64,000 nucleotides of DNA, taken from the NCBI RefSeq assembly GCF_014154935.1, contig NZ_JACEHH010000008.1, positions 62,001 through 126,000 of the forward strand. The letters run 5' to 3'. The notes below the pieces were generated by a model that was not told where the DNA came from, ran no database searches, and saw only the letters and a list, made by a program, of their open reading frames with translations. This DNA is from Stieleria mannarensis. GTDB taxonomy: Bacteria > Planctomycetota > Planctomycetia > Pirellulales > Pirellulaceae. How positions within the stretch are numbered: the first letter of the stretch is position 1; every line of letters starts with the position of its first letter. Shown here one piece after another: positions 9,526 to 19,365 of this stretch. A program made the translations under genes and the position numbers.

Positions 9526-12500
9526 CTAGGAAGCGCCGTCGACCGATTGCGACTGGGGCAACTCGTCGCCGCATTCGTCGACCAGCATGCCGACGTAGGA
9601 CTCGATCGCGTCCAATCGCTCGGTCAAGGCGTCGGTATCGGATGCTTTGGCAGCTTGCTCACAGGATTTGGCCAGGTCGGTCAAGGTGTTCAAGCCCACG
9701 GTGCCGCCGGAGCCTTTGATCCAATGCAGCTTTCGCGCCACTTCGCCGTAATCGGCACACTCATAGGCGTTCTTGATGGCCGGCATTTGAAAGTGGACTT
9801 TGGCGACCAGATCGATGGCGAATTGTCGTAACCAATCGCTAGGCAGGTGTGACGGACGGGATTCGTTGTCGGACAATGCGGCGGGCGTGGGTTGGGTGGA
9901 AACGGGTTGATCGGAAGTCGATTGTGGAGCGGTCGCCGGTTCGGATTTGGCGTCGTGCGCGGCGATCGAATCGGCACACCAACGGCGAACCGTTTCCAAC
10001 AACGCGTCCAAGTCGATGGGTTTGGAAACGTAGTCTCGGCAGCCGACTTGACGGCATTTGTTGTCGTCGCCGACCATCGAATTGGCGGTCATGGCGACGA
10101 TCGGGATTTGTAATCCGGCGCTGCACAGTTGTTGCGTCGCGGAGTAACCGTCCAGCACGGGCATCTGCATGTCCATCAAAACCAAATCGATCTGGTGATG
10201 GTCGATGTGTCCGTCGGCATCGACGAAGAAATCGACCGCTTGCTGGCCATCGGCGACGCTTTGGACCTCGGCTCCGGCACTGGTCAGCAAACGGCGGATC
10301 AAGTCACGGTTGGTCTCGGCATCATCGACCACCAAGACCCGTGCGCCGCTCAAATCCACTCGCTGCCACTGGGCTTCATTGCGGCCGGTTGCCAGCTCGA
10401 TCACTTCGGAATCGCCCAACAGCCGATCGCCGGGCCGGGTATCCGCGGCGATCCGCACGGTGAAGGTGCTGCCGACGCCCGGAATGCTTTCCACGTCCAG
10501 TCCGCCGCCGAGTGATTCGGCCAGGCGTTTACTGATCGACAGTCCCAAACCGGTCCCGCCATACTTCCGCGTGGTGGAGGTGTCGGCTTGGGCAAACGGG
10601 TCAAAAATCTTTTGCAGTTGTTCGGCGTCCATCCCGATCCCGCTATCGCGAATCGCAATATGCAGTTGGTCGGGCAATCCGGTCGTGTCATTGATGTGGG
10701 ACGACAATCGCACGGTGACGCCGCCGCGGTCGGTGAACTTGATGGCGTTGCCGATCAAGTTGGTCACGATTTGCCGCAGCCGAGTCGGGTCGCTGGTGAT
10801 CGTTTCGGGGATCTCGGATTCCGAATCGATCCCCAGCGTGATGTTTTTCTGGGCCGCCTTGCCTTGCAGTGACTTGATGACTTCGCCGATGACTTTCGCC
10901 GGCACGCAGCTGATCTGTTCGACTTCGATCTTGTCGGCTTCGATTTTCGACAGATCCAGAATGTCGTTGAGCAGATGCAGCAAGTGGCTACCGTTGCCGT
11001 GGATGGTTTCCAGGTGTTGGCGTTGTTCGTCGGGATCCGAGGCGATGCCGCGAAGCATCAATTCGGTATAGCCCAACACGGCGGTGATGGGGGTGCGGAT
11101 TTCGTGACTCATCCGCGCCAGGAAATCACTTTTGGCACGATTGGCCTGCTCGGCAACGTCTTTCGCCTCGCGGAGGTGGACTTGGGTTGCCCGCAATCGG
11201 TCGGCGGCCCGCTCGATTTCTTCGTTCCGCAGTTGCAACGTTTCGGTTCGCTGGGCGACCTTGCGTTCGAGGGTTTGGTTCAGCTCTTGCAGTTGGGTGA
11301 AGCCGTCGGCTTTTTCGAACGCGGCCCCGGCGGCGGAGGACAGGTAGGTTGCGATTCGCAATTCGTCGTCGCCGAACATGCCCATCATGTAGGAGTTGGC
11401 GATGTACAGGTAGGAATTGATTTTGCCGTGAACGTAGATCGGGCAACACAGGAACGTCCCATAGTTGTGATGGGGGTCGCTATGGTTGGCCCGGATGTCA
11501 CAGACATCGCTTCGTTCGTATTCACAGACGATCGCCGATTCGGCCTGTTCCGCCTGGCTGACGATGTCGGGGTCGTACACGGTGTTGGGCGGAATGGTGG
11601 TCGCTTCGCCGCCGTCGTCGCCGGCCGGTTGGATCAGCAGGACCCGGTCGCCGCGGAGCAGTTTGGAGGCGGCGGCGATGATCTCGTTGCGGATGGCATC
11701 GATTTCGGTACCCACGGCGATGCGGCGTCCGGCATCGAGCAGCGAATCGAATCGATCGACCAGGGAAAGCGAACTGCCTTCGTCGACCGCGCCGACGGAG
11801 GTTTTCAGTTGCAGCAGGTCTTCGGATGCTTCGCGGACCAGCACCTCGTCCACTTCCCAACCGGCCTCTTCGGCAAGCTGGGCGTGCAGCAGCGTGGTCT
11901 GGATCGCTTCCAGCCGAGCGCCCTGTTGGTCGGCGATCCGCAATGAGGCTTGAAAATGCCGCAGGGCACGGCGTGTTTGGCCTTTGAGCGCGCAGACCGC
12001 GGCGTATTCACGCAGCGCGTGGGGCAATTCGTTGGTGTAGCGTTTGGCCAGCCGGACGGCCGTTTTGGCGGCCGATTCGAGCTCGCGAATTTTTTTCCGC
12101 CGCATCGCCTTGGTGCGTGCCGGTTCGGTTTCCAGCAGGCGTCGCAGGGCGGTCGTGCGCCAGGCATAGCAGGGGCTGATGTAGGCGTTGACGACCGACG
12201 CGTCCTCGGCGATCTGGACCGCTTCGTTGAAAGCGTTGACGGCTTCGGCGAACCCGTGTTGGTAATAGTGATAGACGCCGTAGGCGAGTTTGACTTCGCA
12301 GATTCGTTGGGCGTCGTCGACGTTCCGCTTGAGTTCGATCTGCAGCACGTCCAGGGGAATGTTCCCCAGTGCGGCCCGTGCCCAGACTTCGACGATGTTT
12401 CCGGTGGCTTGGAAATCGCTGCGGCGAACCGCCGATCGGTAGTTGATTCGCGTTTGGTCGAGCGCTTCGCGCAGGTTGCCTTGGCGATACAGCGACGCGG

Positions 12501-15435
12501 CATACTGGTAACGCGCGATGTGGACTTCCCAAAAATCGCCGGTGCGTTCGAGGATCGAGACGGCTTGGCTGGCTTCGCTGATGCAGCGCTCGTAATTGCT
12601 GAACGAGTAATGCAGGATGCTGATAAAGTTGCGCGATTGGCCCTGTCCCCAAACGTCCTGCAGTTCTTTGCGAATGTCCAGCGACCGCATGGCGTAGGCG
12701 ATTCCGCGTCGATACCATCCCAGCAGCGTCATCGCCGGGGCGTGTTCGCTGTAGGCGTGGGCCAGTGCGGCCGAGGGTCGATAACGTTCGCCGCGATTCA
12801 TGCCGCTCAGGTGCGCCCAAAGCGTGTAGTACTTGTCGCGTGTGTACCAGTAGCCACGGGCGATGTTGCTGTACAACCGCAACCGCAGTTGTTCGGTGGG
12901 ATCGGGTGAAGCGGATCGACGACGGACCCAAAACGGCATCGCCGTGTGGGCGGCTTGCACCGCGATTTCCCGCAACAGGTTGACCCACAGTTGCAAACGG
13001 TTTCGGCAAACGGGTTGTCCCAAACGCGCGAGTGCCGATTCGAAGAATTCCACCGCCTGGACCTTGTCACCGCGTTTGAAGGCCAATTCGCCTTGGCGTG
13101 TTGCCACGACGGCAACGTCCATTTCCGTGGTCGCACTCTCCGATGCCGCGGCCAGCCATCGTTCGGCTTCGTCGTACTCGCCTTGCAGCATCAACACTTC
13201 GCTCATCATCGACTCGACCTGATGCCGGGTCGCATCGTCGGTGACGTGAAAGGCCCGGGTGGCGATCTGCAACTGCCGCCGCGCGCTGGCGAGCGAAAAT
13301 TCTTGGCGAGCTTTGGCGGCGGCGGTGAGCGCGTAGGGCAGCGCCTCGCGGTGCATGCCGGCGGCATCAAAGTGATAAGCCAGGTCGTAGATTCGATCCG
13401 GCCGGGTCTTGGCAAAGTACTGGCCGATCTGACCATGCATTTGCCGTTTGACGTCGCTTTGCAGGTGCTCCAGAACGGTCTCGCGGATCTTGTCGTGGGC
13501 GAACGCGTAGCTGCCGTCGGGCTTGCTCCACAACATCCGATGGCGGCGGATGTCGGCCAGCAGCGAGAAACTTTCCGAAAGCTCGATTTGCGACAGTTCG
13601 ACGACGGCATCGAGCGTGAATTCGCTGCCGATCACGGCGGCGGCGTCCAAGAAGTGGCGTGCCTTGGGCGGCAGGTTGTCCAGTCGGCCCGCCAAGACTT
13701 CGCCCGCCGCGGCGGTGGTTTGGAAGTGTTCCAGCCGATCGTGGTCGAGCACCCAATGGTCTTTTTCAGAAACCAGCACGTCGGATTCGACCATCCCACG
13801 CAAGATGGCCGCCGCCATGAAGGGGCTGCCCTCGGCAAAGTCCTGGACGACCTTGATCGCTTCGTCGGGGAGCGCGCCGGCCATCGATTCACTCAACCGA
13901 CGAATGCTGTCGACATCCAGCGGCCCCAGATCCAATTGGTGGTCCAGTTGGGTGGCTTCGCGGACGCGTGTCGACTGGCCTTCGTCGGTGCGGGTGGACA
14001 GCAACAGCAGTTGGAAGGGCGCGGTGGATCGTGAGACGCGTTGCAGGATGCGAACGGATTGGTCATCCATCCACTGACAATCGTCCAACGAAATCATCAC
14101 CGGGCAGTCGCCCGAACCGAGTTGGGTCAGCAGCGCGGCAAACGCTGCGATCACCCGGCCTTGGCCGAGTTCGTCGGGACCCGACAGCGTGCGGCCGGTC
14201 CATCCGAACACGTCTGCCAGGGAAGGCATGGCCGTGGTCACTTCTTCGCGATAGTCCGAGATCGCGTCTTGAAGTCGTTCGCACGTGGCGGGATTGGATC
14301 GACAGAACTGGGCGACCTGATTGACGACCTGGACCCATGGCGCGTTGGGCTCTGCGGCGGCCAGATGGACCGATTCGCCTTGGAAAACGAGAAAGCCGTG
14401 GCGTGTGGCCAGACGCGTGATCTCTTGGTTCAGCCGGCTTTTTCCCATCCCCGAAACGCAGGAAATCAATACCTGACGCCAACTGCCCGCGGCGACCTCG
14501 GTCAGGTTTTGTTGCAAGGTCTGCAGTTGCGGTTCCCGTCCGACAAAGGCGGCGTCGACCAGATCGGTGCGGGCGTCGCTGCGGCCGATCACCACCGGCG
14601 ATGCCGAATCGCCGTCAAGGATCATTTGCAAAATCGCCGAGGCGTCGGCCAGTGCGGCGGCGGCGGATTGGTAACGCTCACGCGGCTCCTTTTGTGTCAA
14701 TCGCTCGATCATCGAGACCAATTGGGGCGGCGTATCACCGGGGAAGCGATCGACATCCAGGTTCAGCGTCGAGTGCTGCAACAAGATTTCGCCGACCGTT
14801 GACGCGTCGCACATCGGTTTGCCGGCGAGGGCCGAATAAAGGATCAAACCGAGCGAGTACAGGTCCGATGCGGGGCCGATGTCATGTCGAACGATTCCCG
14901 CCAACTCGGGCGAGGCGTAACGCACAGTTTCGATCCCGATCGGGCTGTCGACGGCGGCCAAGTTGGCCCGCCACACCGGCCCGTATCCCGCCAGGACCGC
15001 TTCGCCTGAGGGGCTGAGGATCACGTGCGAGGGTCGCCAGTCGCGATGGACGCAACCCTGTTCGTGAATCTTCGTCAGTGCCTTCAACAGGTCACACGCC
15101 AACCGCAACGTCGACTTGGGTGACATCGCCGACTGTGCGATCAACCGCGACAAACTGATCCCATCACGGTAGCGATAAACCAACCGGATGCGGTCGTCAT
15201 CGATGTCATAGGAGACCATCGAGTGATAGGTCTGGCAGTCGATTTCGCTCAGCAATCGGGCTTCATTCTGAAAACGTATCCGCAAGCCTTCTTTGAACAT
15301 CGCCGTCGGAAGATCGCGAATCACGAGACGATCATCGCTTTGCTGGTCCTGGACCAGCCAACAGTTCACACCGGCCACATCCGGCAACTCACGCAGAGTG
15401 CGGTAGCGGTATTGGGTGGACTGGGAGGCCTGCAT
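9526..15435 (-). CDS. Giant hybrid sensor: pseudokinase-AAA-TPR-GAF-HK-REC-HPt, 1969 aa
   Basis: Approximate order: Ser/Thr-kinase-like domain 10-265; AAA/STAND-type ATPase about 290-560 (Walker A 'SGMGKSR', Walker B 'VMISLDDCQWMD'); TPR-rich helical region about 690-1190; GAF-like 1240-1365; coiled coil; HisKA with H-box 'MSHEIRTPITAVLGY' near 1443; HATPase with N-box near 1558 and 'GTGLGLSIS'; REC near 1698-1815 ('VLVVDD', 'LVLMDMQMP', 'VSKPID'); HPt with 'LHWIKGSGG' near 1904. The kinase domain looks inactive: the beta3 Lys position is Arg ('LVIRDL'), the loop reads 'HRDWRPSH', and DFG is replaced by 'GYG'. It therefore probably binds a partner and does not phosphorylate. The His-Asp parts look intact, giving a complete intramolecular phosphorelay. 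It has no membrane segment. Confidence 0.9.
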   Translation of the reverse strand: MQASQSTQYRYRTLRELPDVAGVNCWLVQDQQSDDRLVIRDLPTAMFKEGLRIRFQNEARLLSEIDCQTYHSMVSYDIDDDRIRLVYRYRDGISLSRLIAQSAMSPKSTLRLACDLLKALTKIHEQGCVHRDWRPSHVILSPSGEAVLAGYGPVWRANLAAVDSPIGIETVRYASPELAGIVRHDIGPASDLYSLGLILYSALAGKPMCDASTVGEILLQHSTLNLDVDRFPGDTPPQLVSMIERLTQKEPRERYQSAAAALADASAILQMILDGDSASPVVIGRSDARTDLVDAAFVGREPQLQTLQQNLTEVAAGSWRQVLISCVSGMGKSRLNQEITRLATRHGFLVFQGESVHLAAAEPNAPWVQVVNQVAQFCRSNPATCERLQDAISDYREEVTTAMPSLADVFGWTGRTLSGPDELGQGRVIAAFAALLTQLGSGDCPVMISLDDCQWMDDQSVRILQRVSRSTAPFQLLLLSTRTDEGQSTRVREATQLDHQLDLGPLDVDSIRRLSESMAGALPDEAIKVVQDFAEGSPFMAAAILRGMVESDVLVSEKDHWVLDHDRLEHFQTTAAAGEVLAGRLDNLPPKARHFLDAAAVIGSEFTLDAVVELSQIELSESFSLLADIRRHRMLWSKPDGSYAFAHDKIRETVLEHLQSDVKRQMHGQIGQYFAKTRPDRIYDLAYHFDAAGMHREALPYALTAAAKARQEFSLASARRQLQIATRAFHVTDDATRHQVESMMSEVLMLQGEYDEAERWLAAASESATTEMDVAVVATRQGELAFKRGDKVQAVEFFESALARLGQPVCRNRLQLWVNLLREIAVQAAHTAMPFWVRRRSASPDPTEQLRLRLYSNIARGYWYTRDKYYTLWAHLSGMNRGERYRPSAALAHAYSEHAPAMTLLGWYRRGIAYAMRSLDIRKELQDVWGQGQSRNFISILHYSFSNYERCISEASQAVSILERTGDFWEVHIARYQYAASLYRQGNLREALDQTRINYRSAVRRSDFQATGNIVEVWARAALGNIPLDVLQIELKRNVDDAQRICEVKLAYGVYHYYQHGFAEAVNAFNEAVQIAEDASVVNAYISPCYAWRTTALRRLLETEPARTKAMRRKKIRELESAAKTAVRLAKRYTNELPHALREYAAVCALKGQTRRALRHFQASLRIADQQGARLEAIQTTLLHAQLAEEAGWEVDEVLVREASEDLLQLKTSVGAVDEGSSLSLVDRFDSLLDAGRRIAVGTEIDAIRNEIIAAASKLLRGDRVLLIQPAGDDGGEATTIPPNTVYDPDIVSQAEQAESAIVCEYERSDVCDIRANHSDPHHNYGTFLCCPIYVHGKINSYLYIANSYMMGMFGDDELRIATYLSSAAGAAFEKADGFTQLQELNQTLERKVAQRTETLQLRNEEIERAADRLRATQVHLREAKDVAEQANRAKSDFLARMSHEIRTPITAVLGYTELMLRGIASDPDEQRQHLETIHGNGSHLLHLLNDILDLSKIEADKIEVEQISCVPAKVIGEVIKSLQGKAAQKNITLGIDSESEIPETITSDPTRLRQIVTNLIGNAIKFTDRGGVTVRLSSHINDTTGLPDQLHIAIRDSGIGMDAEQLQKIFDPFAQADTSTTRKYGGTGLGLSISKRLAESLGGGLDVESIPGVGSTFTVRIAADTRPGDRLLGDSEVIELATGRNEAQWQRVDLSGARVLVVDDAETNRDLIRRLLTSAGAEVQSVADGQQAVDFFVDADGHIDHHQIDLVLMDMQMPVLDGYSATQQLCSAGLQIPIVAMTANSMVGDDNKCRQVGCRDYVSKPIDLDALLETVRRWCADSIAAHDAKSEPATAPQSTSDQPVSTQPTPAALSDNESRPSHLPSDWLRQFAIDLVAKVHFQMPAIKNAYECADYGEVARKLHWIKGSGGTVGLNTLTDLAKSCEQAAKASDTDALTERLDAIESYVGMLVDECGDELPQSQSVDGAS

Positions 15436-15629
15436 TAGAGTCGCTCAATCAGGTGCATGGACAGAATGATCTATCCAACAGTAGGTCTGCACTGGTTTAC
15501 CGAAGCGCCATCTTCCGAGAGGGTTTACCCTCGCCGCGTGCCCGAAAAGTGGCCTTTGTCTTGAGCGTTAAATTCAAACCTCCATAGTGGGTGCTTCATC
15601 TCTCTTTACACGCCACCCAGGGGCTACTA

Positions 15630-17081
15630 ATGGCTGTGATTGAAACTGAACATGAAGTCAGTTGGGAAAAAGACTATGCCGAACGCATCAATCCCGAACT
15701 GATGAACAAATTGCTGCACCGCGCCGTTCCGGTGCTCGAGTGGACGGGTTGGAAGATCACCCGGGTCGGTCCGGGGTTCTGCGAATCGATGCTGCCACTG
15801 GTCGTCGAGACGACCAATCAACACGGCACCCACCAGGCGGCCCTGATTTCGCTTTCGGCCGATTATACCGGTGGCATGGCGTTGACGACGCTGTTGACCG
15901 GAACGCCGTTGACGGGGATTCATCGCGGACGTCCGGACGAGTCCGCGTCGTTGTGGTTGGTCGGGATGGACGTGAAGTACGAAAACCCGAGCACGAGCCA
16001 CTTGCGCGCCGTCAGCCGTGTCGATCCGAAAACCGCGCGGCGAATCCAATCACGCTACTTCTCCGGTCGCGTCGTGTTGGCCACCATCGAGGTCGAATTT
16101 TGGTCCGAAGACGATGAACGCGTCGCCGTCGCGGTGATGCGCTACTTCGCCCAAGCGACGCAAAAGTTGCTGGAACATCGAAGCGGCGGCGAGCAGTCGC
16201 CGATGACCAAATTGAATCTGAAAACCTCCGCGCGAATCATCGCCGGTTTGAGAGCGATGGGGGGGCCGGCCGCATCGCAGACGACGACCGACGCACAAGG
16301 ACGGCAATTGCGAATCGACGGCCCGCACGATCATGATCGGGTCGCCGCGGGGACGCACGGGTTGTTGCAGGCCAAGCGACTGCAAAAGGTGCTGCCGCAA
16401 CTCGGCGCGATGGTCGGGGCACGCACCCGGCATTGCGATCAGGTGCTGCGATCGATCGACGGCATCGAACAGATCGTGATGGTCGGAGCAGGGTTGGACA
16501 TGCGGCCGATCCGCCGCGCCGCAGAGCTTCGAGGTGCAACGGTGTTCGAATTGGATCTGCCCGTGATGTTGGCCGAGCGGCAGCGCGTGATCGAGCAACT
16601 GGAACACCAGTCCGACGCCGTCGCCGACGCACCGGAACGCCACCAGATCGCCGCGGACTTCCTGCAGGACGACGTGGGGGAGTTGCTGCAACAACACTTC
16701 GCGTTCTCCGAAACCGCGCTGACGTTGTTCATCTATGAAGGCTGTTCGATGTACTTCGACGAACAGCAGAACCAACGTTTGCTGCGATCGATCCGCAGAC
16801 GCATCAAGCACCCCCAGAGCGTGCTGTGGATGGACTGCGTCACACCGGCGGTCATCAACGAAGGCACCGACGACCCGAACATCCACGAATTCGTCGATCG
16901 GATGGAGATGATCGGAGAGCGATTCGTGTACGGGCCGGCCGAACCGAGGGCGTTTCTGCGCAGTTGTGGATTCGTTTGCAGCAGCGACGTCACGGCACAG
17001 CAATTCTTGGACAGCGACGATCCGACGCTCGGCGAGTATCGCTTCGTGACGGCGCGCCAGGACGTGGTGGATCTGGACTGA
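15630..17081 (+). CDS. Fusion: hotdog (DUF4442-like) + LCM-type SAM methyltransferase, 483 aa
   Basis: Residues of about 1-170 look like a hotdog-fold thioesterase-like domain of the DUF4442/YiiD-C kind ('NQHGTHQAALISLSADYTGG', later 'VLATIEVEFWSED'). Residues of about 200-480 are a class I methyltransferase of the leucine-carboxyl/PPM family, with SAM motif 'IVMVGAGLDMRPIR', 'VFELDLP' and the post-motif 'FIYEGCSMYF'. The ATG at 15630 has a GGGGC-type upstream sequence. It is divergent from the giant hybrid kinase (about 194 bp). The substrate is unknown; methylation of a lipid or polyketide-like acid handled by the hotdog domain is an inference. A sequencing error joining two genes is unlikely because the frame is open and well composed across the joint. 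Confidence 0.8.
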   Translation: MAVIETEHEVSWEKDYAERINPELMNKLLHRAVPVLEWTGWKITRVGPGFCESMLPLVVETTNQHGTHQAALISLSADYTGGMALTTLLTGTPLTGIHRGRPDESASLWLVGMDVKYENPSTSHLRAVSRVDPKTARRIQSRYFSGRVVLATIEVEFWSEDDERVAVAVMRYFAQATQKLLEHRSGGEQSPMTKLNLKTSARIIAGLRAMGGPAASQTTTDAQGRQLRIDGPHDHDRVAAGTHGLLQAKRLQKVLPQLGAMVGARTRHCDQVLRSIDGIEQIVMVGAGLDMRPIRRAAELRGATVFELDLPVMLAERQRVIEQLEHQSDAVADAPERHQIAADFLQDDVGELLQQHFAFSETALTLFIYEGCSMYFDEQQNQRLLRSIRRRIKHPQSVLWMDCVTPAVINEGTDDPNIHEFVDRMEMIGERFVYGPAEPRAFLRSCGFVCSSDVTAQQFLDSDDPTLGEYRFVTARQDVVDLD

Positions 17082-17114
17082 CCGGGTCGAATCGGACGAT
17101 CCTACGTGGCGACT

Positions 17115-18695
17115 TTAAACGGGGCGCACGACAATTCGTGTGCCCTGTTTGGCGATCACTTTTACGCTCGTCCCGCCGTCGACAAAGTCGCCTTCGGTGA
17201 CCACGTCGACGGTGTAGTCCTCGATGTTCATTTTCCCGCCCGGGCGGAGCGGGCCTGCGGCGATTCCGACATCACCCAGCGAAACGCGTTGCCAGCCCGG
17301 CAGCAGGGCGGCGGTGTCGGCGTCGGCCGGTCCGGCCGGTCCGGCCTGGGCACCCACGACGGCCACTTGGGGTTTGAGCGTCAACCGCCCCAGCCCCGGG
17401 ATGTCGCCGATGTAGTTGGCCAACACGAGCATGGCCACCATGAAGCCGGCAAAGGCGCCCAGGACCGTGGCGATGTCCCAGCCCAGACCGGCCAGTTCGT
17501 CGGCGCTGCCGGGGACGACGAAACGACGCGACGCCATCACCAGCGACCCCAGCATCAATCCCAGCCCGCCCACGCCGGCGACGCCGAAACCGGGAATCAC
17601 AAAGATCTCCATGCCGATGAAGATCAACCCCAGCACAAACAGGGTCACTTCCAACCAGCCGGCGGTCCCGCCAAGGAATCGGCTCCAGAAAAACAGCCCG
17701 AAGCACAGCACCGAGGTCAATCCGCCGATGCCGACGCCGGGGGCGCCCAGCTCGATCACCAGCGCGACCATGCCGATCACCAACAACAGGAACGTCACGA
17801 AGCCGGAGTTGAGGATCATGATGGCGGTGTCGGTGCCGGTCCGCTCCATCACCGGGATCGGGGTTTTCACACCCAACACTTCGGCCAGTTCGGCTTCATT
17901 TTCGACCGTCCGATCGGCCATGCCCAACTCGACCGCGCGGGCACCGTTGACGGTAAAAAACATTTCCTTGCCGGCTTCGCGGATCGGTTTTCCCAGCTCC
18001 CACTCGTCGGCGTTTTCCATCGACTCCCATTCCTTGTCGCTGATGTAACGCACCGTTGCGTCGGTCTTGTGGACGGCGCGAAAGACGACCATGTCCTTGT
18101 CGGTCATCTTCTCGGCCAGCGCCAACGGGCGGCCGGTCGCACGGGCGGTGTCGCGGACTTTCTGGGCCAGCACGCTGCGGCTTTTGGCTTCGGTGTAGCG
18201 GAATGCCCCATCGGCCCCCATCACGATCTCACCGGCGTCGCCCATCCGCGCGCCCGGCAACATGATGATTTTGTCACAGGCCAACGAAATCAGGGCGGCA
18301 CCGCTGATCGCGTCCTTTTGAATGAACGCAACCGTTTCGACGTCTTTGGCGTCGGAGATCATGTCCATCAATTCGAACGTCACGTAGACCAGCCCGCCGG
18401 GGCTGTGAATATCCAAGATGATTACGTCCACGTCCGAATCGACCGCCTCGGCGAACTTGCGCTTCAGCAAGGCGCCGCTGAGCGGATTGATGTCTTCGTG
18501 CAGCGGGATGATGACCGCGGTTCGGTCGGCCGGTTTCGCCACGTTTTCCGCGGCGTCCGTGTCGGTGACGGCGTCCGTGTCGGCAACGGCATCGGGGCCG
18601 CTGCGGACCCATGGGGCCGGCACCAAGCACAGGACCATTGCGATCCAGAGTGGAAGAATCGAACGTGGAGCGGAAGTCGGGCTGGGACGAACCAT
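17115..18695 (-). CDS. NfeD-family membrane-bound serine protease (ClpP class), 526 aa
   Basis: After a signal/anchor at residues 12-32, a ClpP/crotonase-like domain runs from about 58 to 285. It has 'DIHSPGGLV' (oxyanion region) and 'ISGAALISLACDKIIM', where the serine of I-S-G-A is the likely nucleophile. Three or four membrane segments follow (about 300-440), then a C-terminal OB-fold NfeD domain ('PLRPGGKMNIEDYTVDVV' and 'VKVIAKQGTRIVVRP'). Such proteases cleave stomatin-like partners in archaea. No stomatin/SPFH gene is visible nearby, which is unusual. It lies 112 bp downstream of the small membrane gene at 18808-19365 on the same strand and is convergent with the methyltransferase fusion. 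Confidence 0.88.
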   Translation of the reverse strand: MVRPSPTSAPRSILPLWIAMVLCLVPAPWVRSGPDAVADTDAVTDTDAAENVAKPADRTAVIIPLHEDINPLSGALLKRKFAEAVDSDVDVIILDIHSPGGLVYVTFELMDMISDAKDVETVAFIQKDAISGAALISLACDKIIMLPGARMGDAGEIVMGADGAFRYTEAKSRSVLAQKVRDTARATGRPLALAEKMTDKDMVVFRAVHKTDATVRYISDKEWESMENADEWELGKPIREAGKEMFFTVNGARAVELGMADRTVENEAELAEVLGVKTPIPVMERTGTDTAIMILNSGFVTFLLLVIGMVALVIELGAPGVGIGGLTSVLCFGLFFWSRFLGGTAGWLEVTLFVLGLIFIGMEIFVIPGFGVAGVGGLGLMLGSLVMASRRFVVPGSADELAGLGWDIATVLGAFAGFMVAMLVLANYIGDIPGLGRLTLKPQVAVVGAQAGPAGPADADTAALLPGWQRVSLGDVGIAAGPLRPGGKMNIEDYTVDVVTEGDFVDGGTSVKVIAKQGTRIVVRPV

Positions 18696-18807
18696 GGCAG
18701 AAATCAGACCATCGGGAAACGGAGCGGAGCCGGGATTCTATTGTAGGCTCAAAACAGCCCGTCCAGTGGCGATGGATTTCGGCCGTGATCGGCTCCCGAC
18801 TGGCCCG

Positions 18808-19365
18808 TCACTCCTGAGACGATTCGGCGCCTTGCTCAGCACCGACTTCGACACTTGGGACTTCCCCGTTGACCGATTCCAGCTCTTCCAGGCCCTCCAG
18901 TTCGGCATCAAAGCCGTCCAAGGTTTCGGCGAACGCGTCCAATTCGAACTCTTCGCCGCTGTCCATCACCAGCGTCACGGTGACTTCCTGGGTTTGATTG
19001 TTGGTGCGATGGATGATTTTGCCGTTTCCTTTGTCGCCCTGGACCTCGAACACCATCGCCGTGATCGTTTCATCCTTGGTCGATTCCTTCATCGCGTCGC
19101 GCAAGTTCATCTGGCTGCTTTGGATCGTGCCGATGTTTTCCATCACGACCGGATCATCGGCGTATTCCTCCACCGCCACTTCGGCCAGCACGCCCGCGGC
19201 CTGGTCCCAGGCGAAATACATCACGCCACAGCAGAGGATGGTTCCGAACAGAAAAACGCCGCCGATGATCCCCAGCACCCACAGCCAGGTGTTGCTGCTC
19301 TTGCGGGCAGGTTGACCGAATTGATCGGGGGCGGTTTCGAAAGGATTGCGTGGAGCTTGTGACAT
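18808..19365 (-). CDS. Hypothetical single-TM protein with acidic tail, 185 aa
   Basis: I do not recognise the family. The first 25 residues are polar and proline-rich, followed by one membrane segment (about 27-50, 'WLWVLGIIGGVFLF') ending in 'LCCGVMYF'. An extracytoplasmic domain of about 130 residues follows, with a strongly acidic C-terminus (many Glu, ending GAESSQE). The pattern resembles small planctomycete anchors with a GIIGG-type TM. The start at 19365 (MSQAPRNPF) is preferred over 19413 because the extra residues are histidine/proline-rich and atypical. It is upstream of nfeD on the same strand. Confidence 0.65.
   Translation of the reverse strand: MSQAPRNPFETAPDQFGQPARKSSNTWLWVLGIIGGVFLFGTILCCGVMYFAWDQAAGVLAEVAVEEYADDPVVMENIGTIQSSQMNLRDAMKESTKDETITAMVFEVQGDKGNGKIIHRTNNQTQEVTVTLVMDSGEEFELDAFAETLDGFDAELEGLEELESVNGEVPSVEVGAEQGAESSQE

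Noticed and set aside
10975-14034. Several plus-strand frames of 300-360 codons within the giant kinase
   Set aside because: They lie opposite recognisable HATPase, GAF, TPR and AAA sequence and lack any motif of their own.
17106-18746. A long plus-strand open frame (about 546 codons) over the NfeD gene
   Set aside because: It is rich in His, Gln and Asp with no hydrophobic pattern, as expected for the antisense of a GC-rich gene. The minus-strand product has clear ClpP and NfeD motifs.
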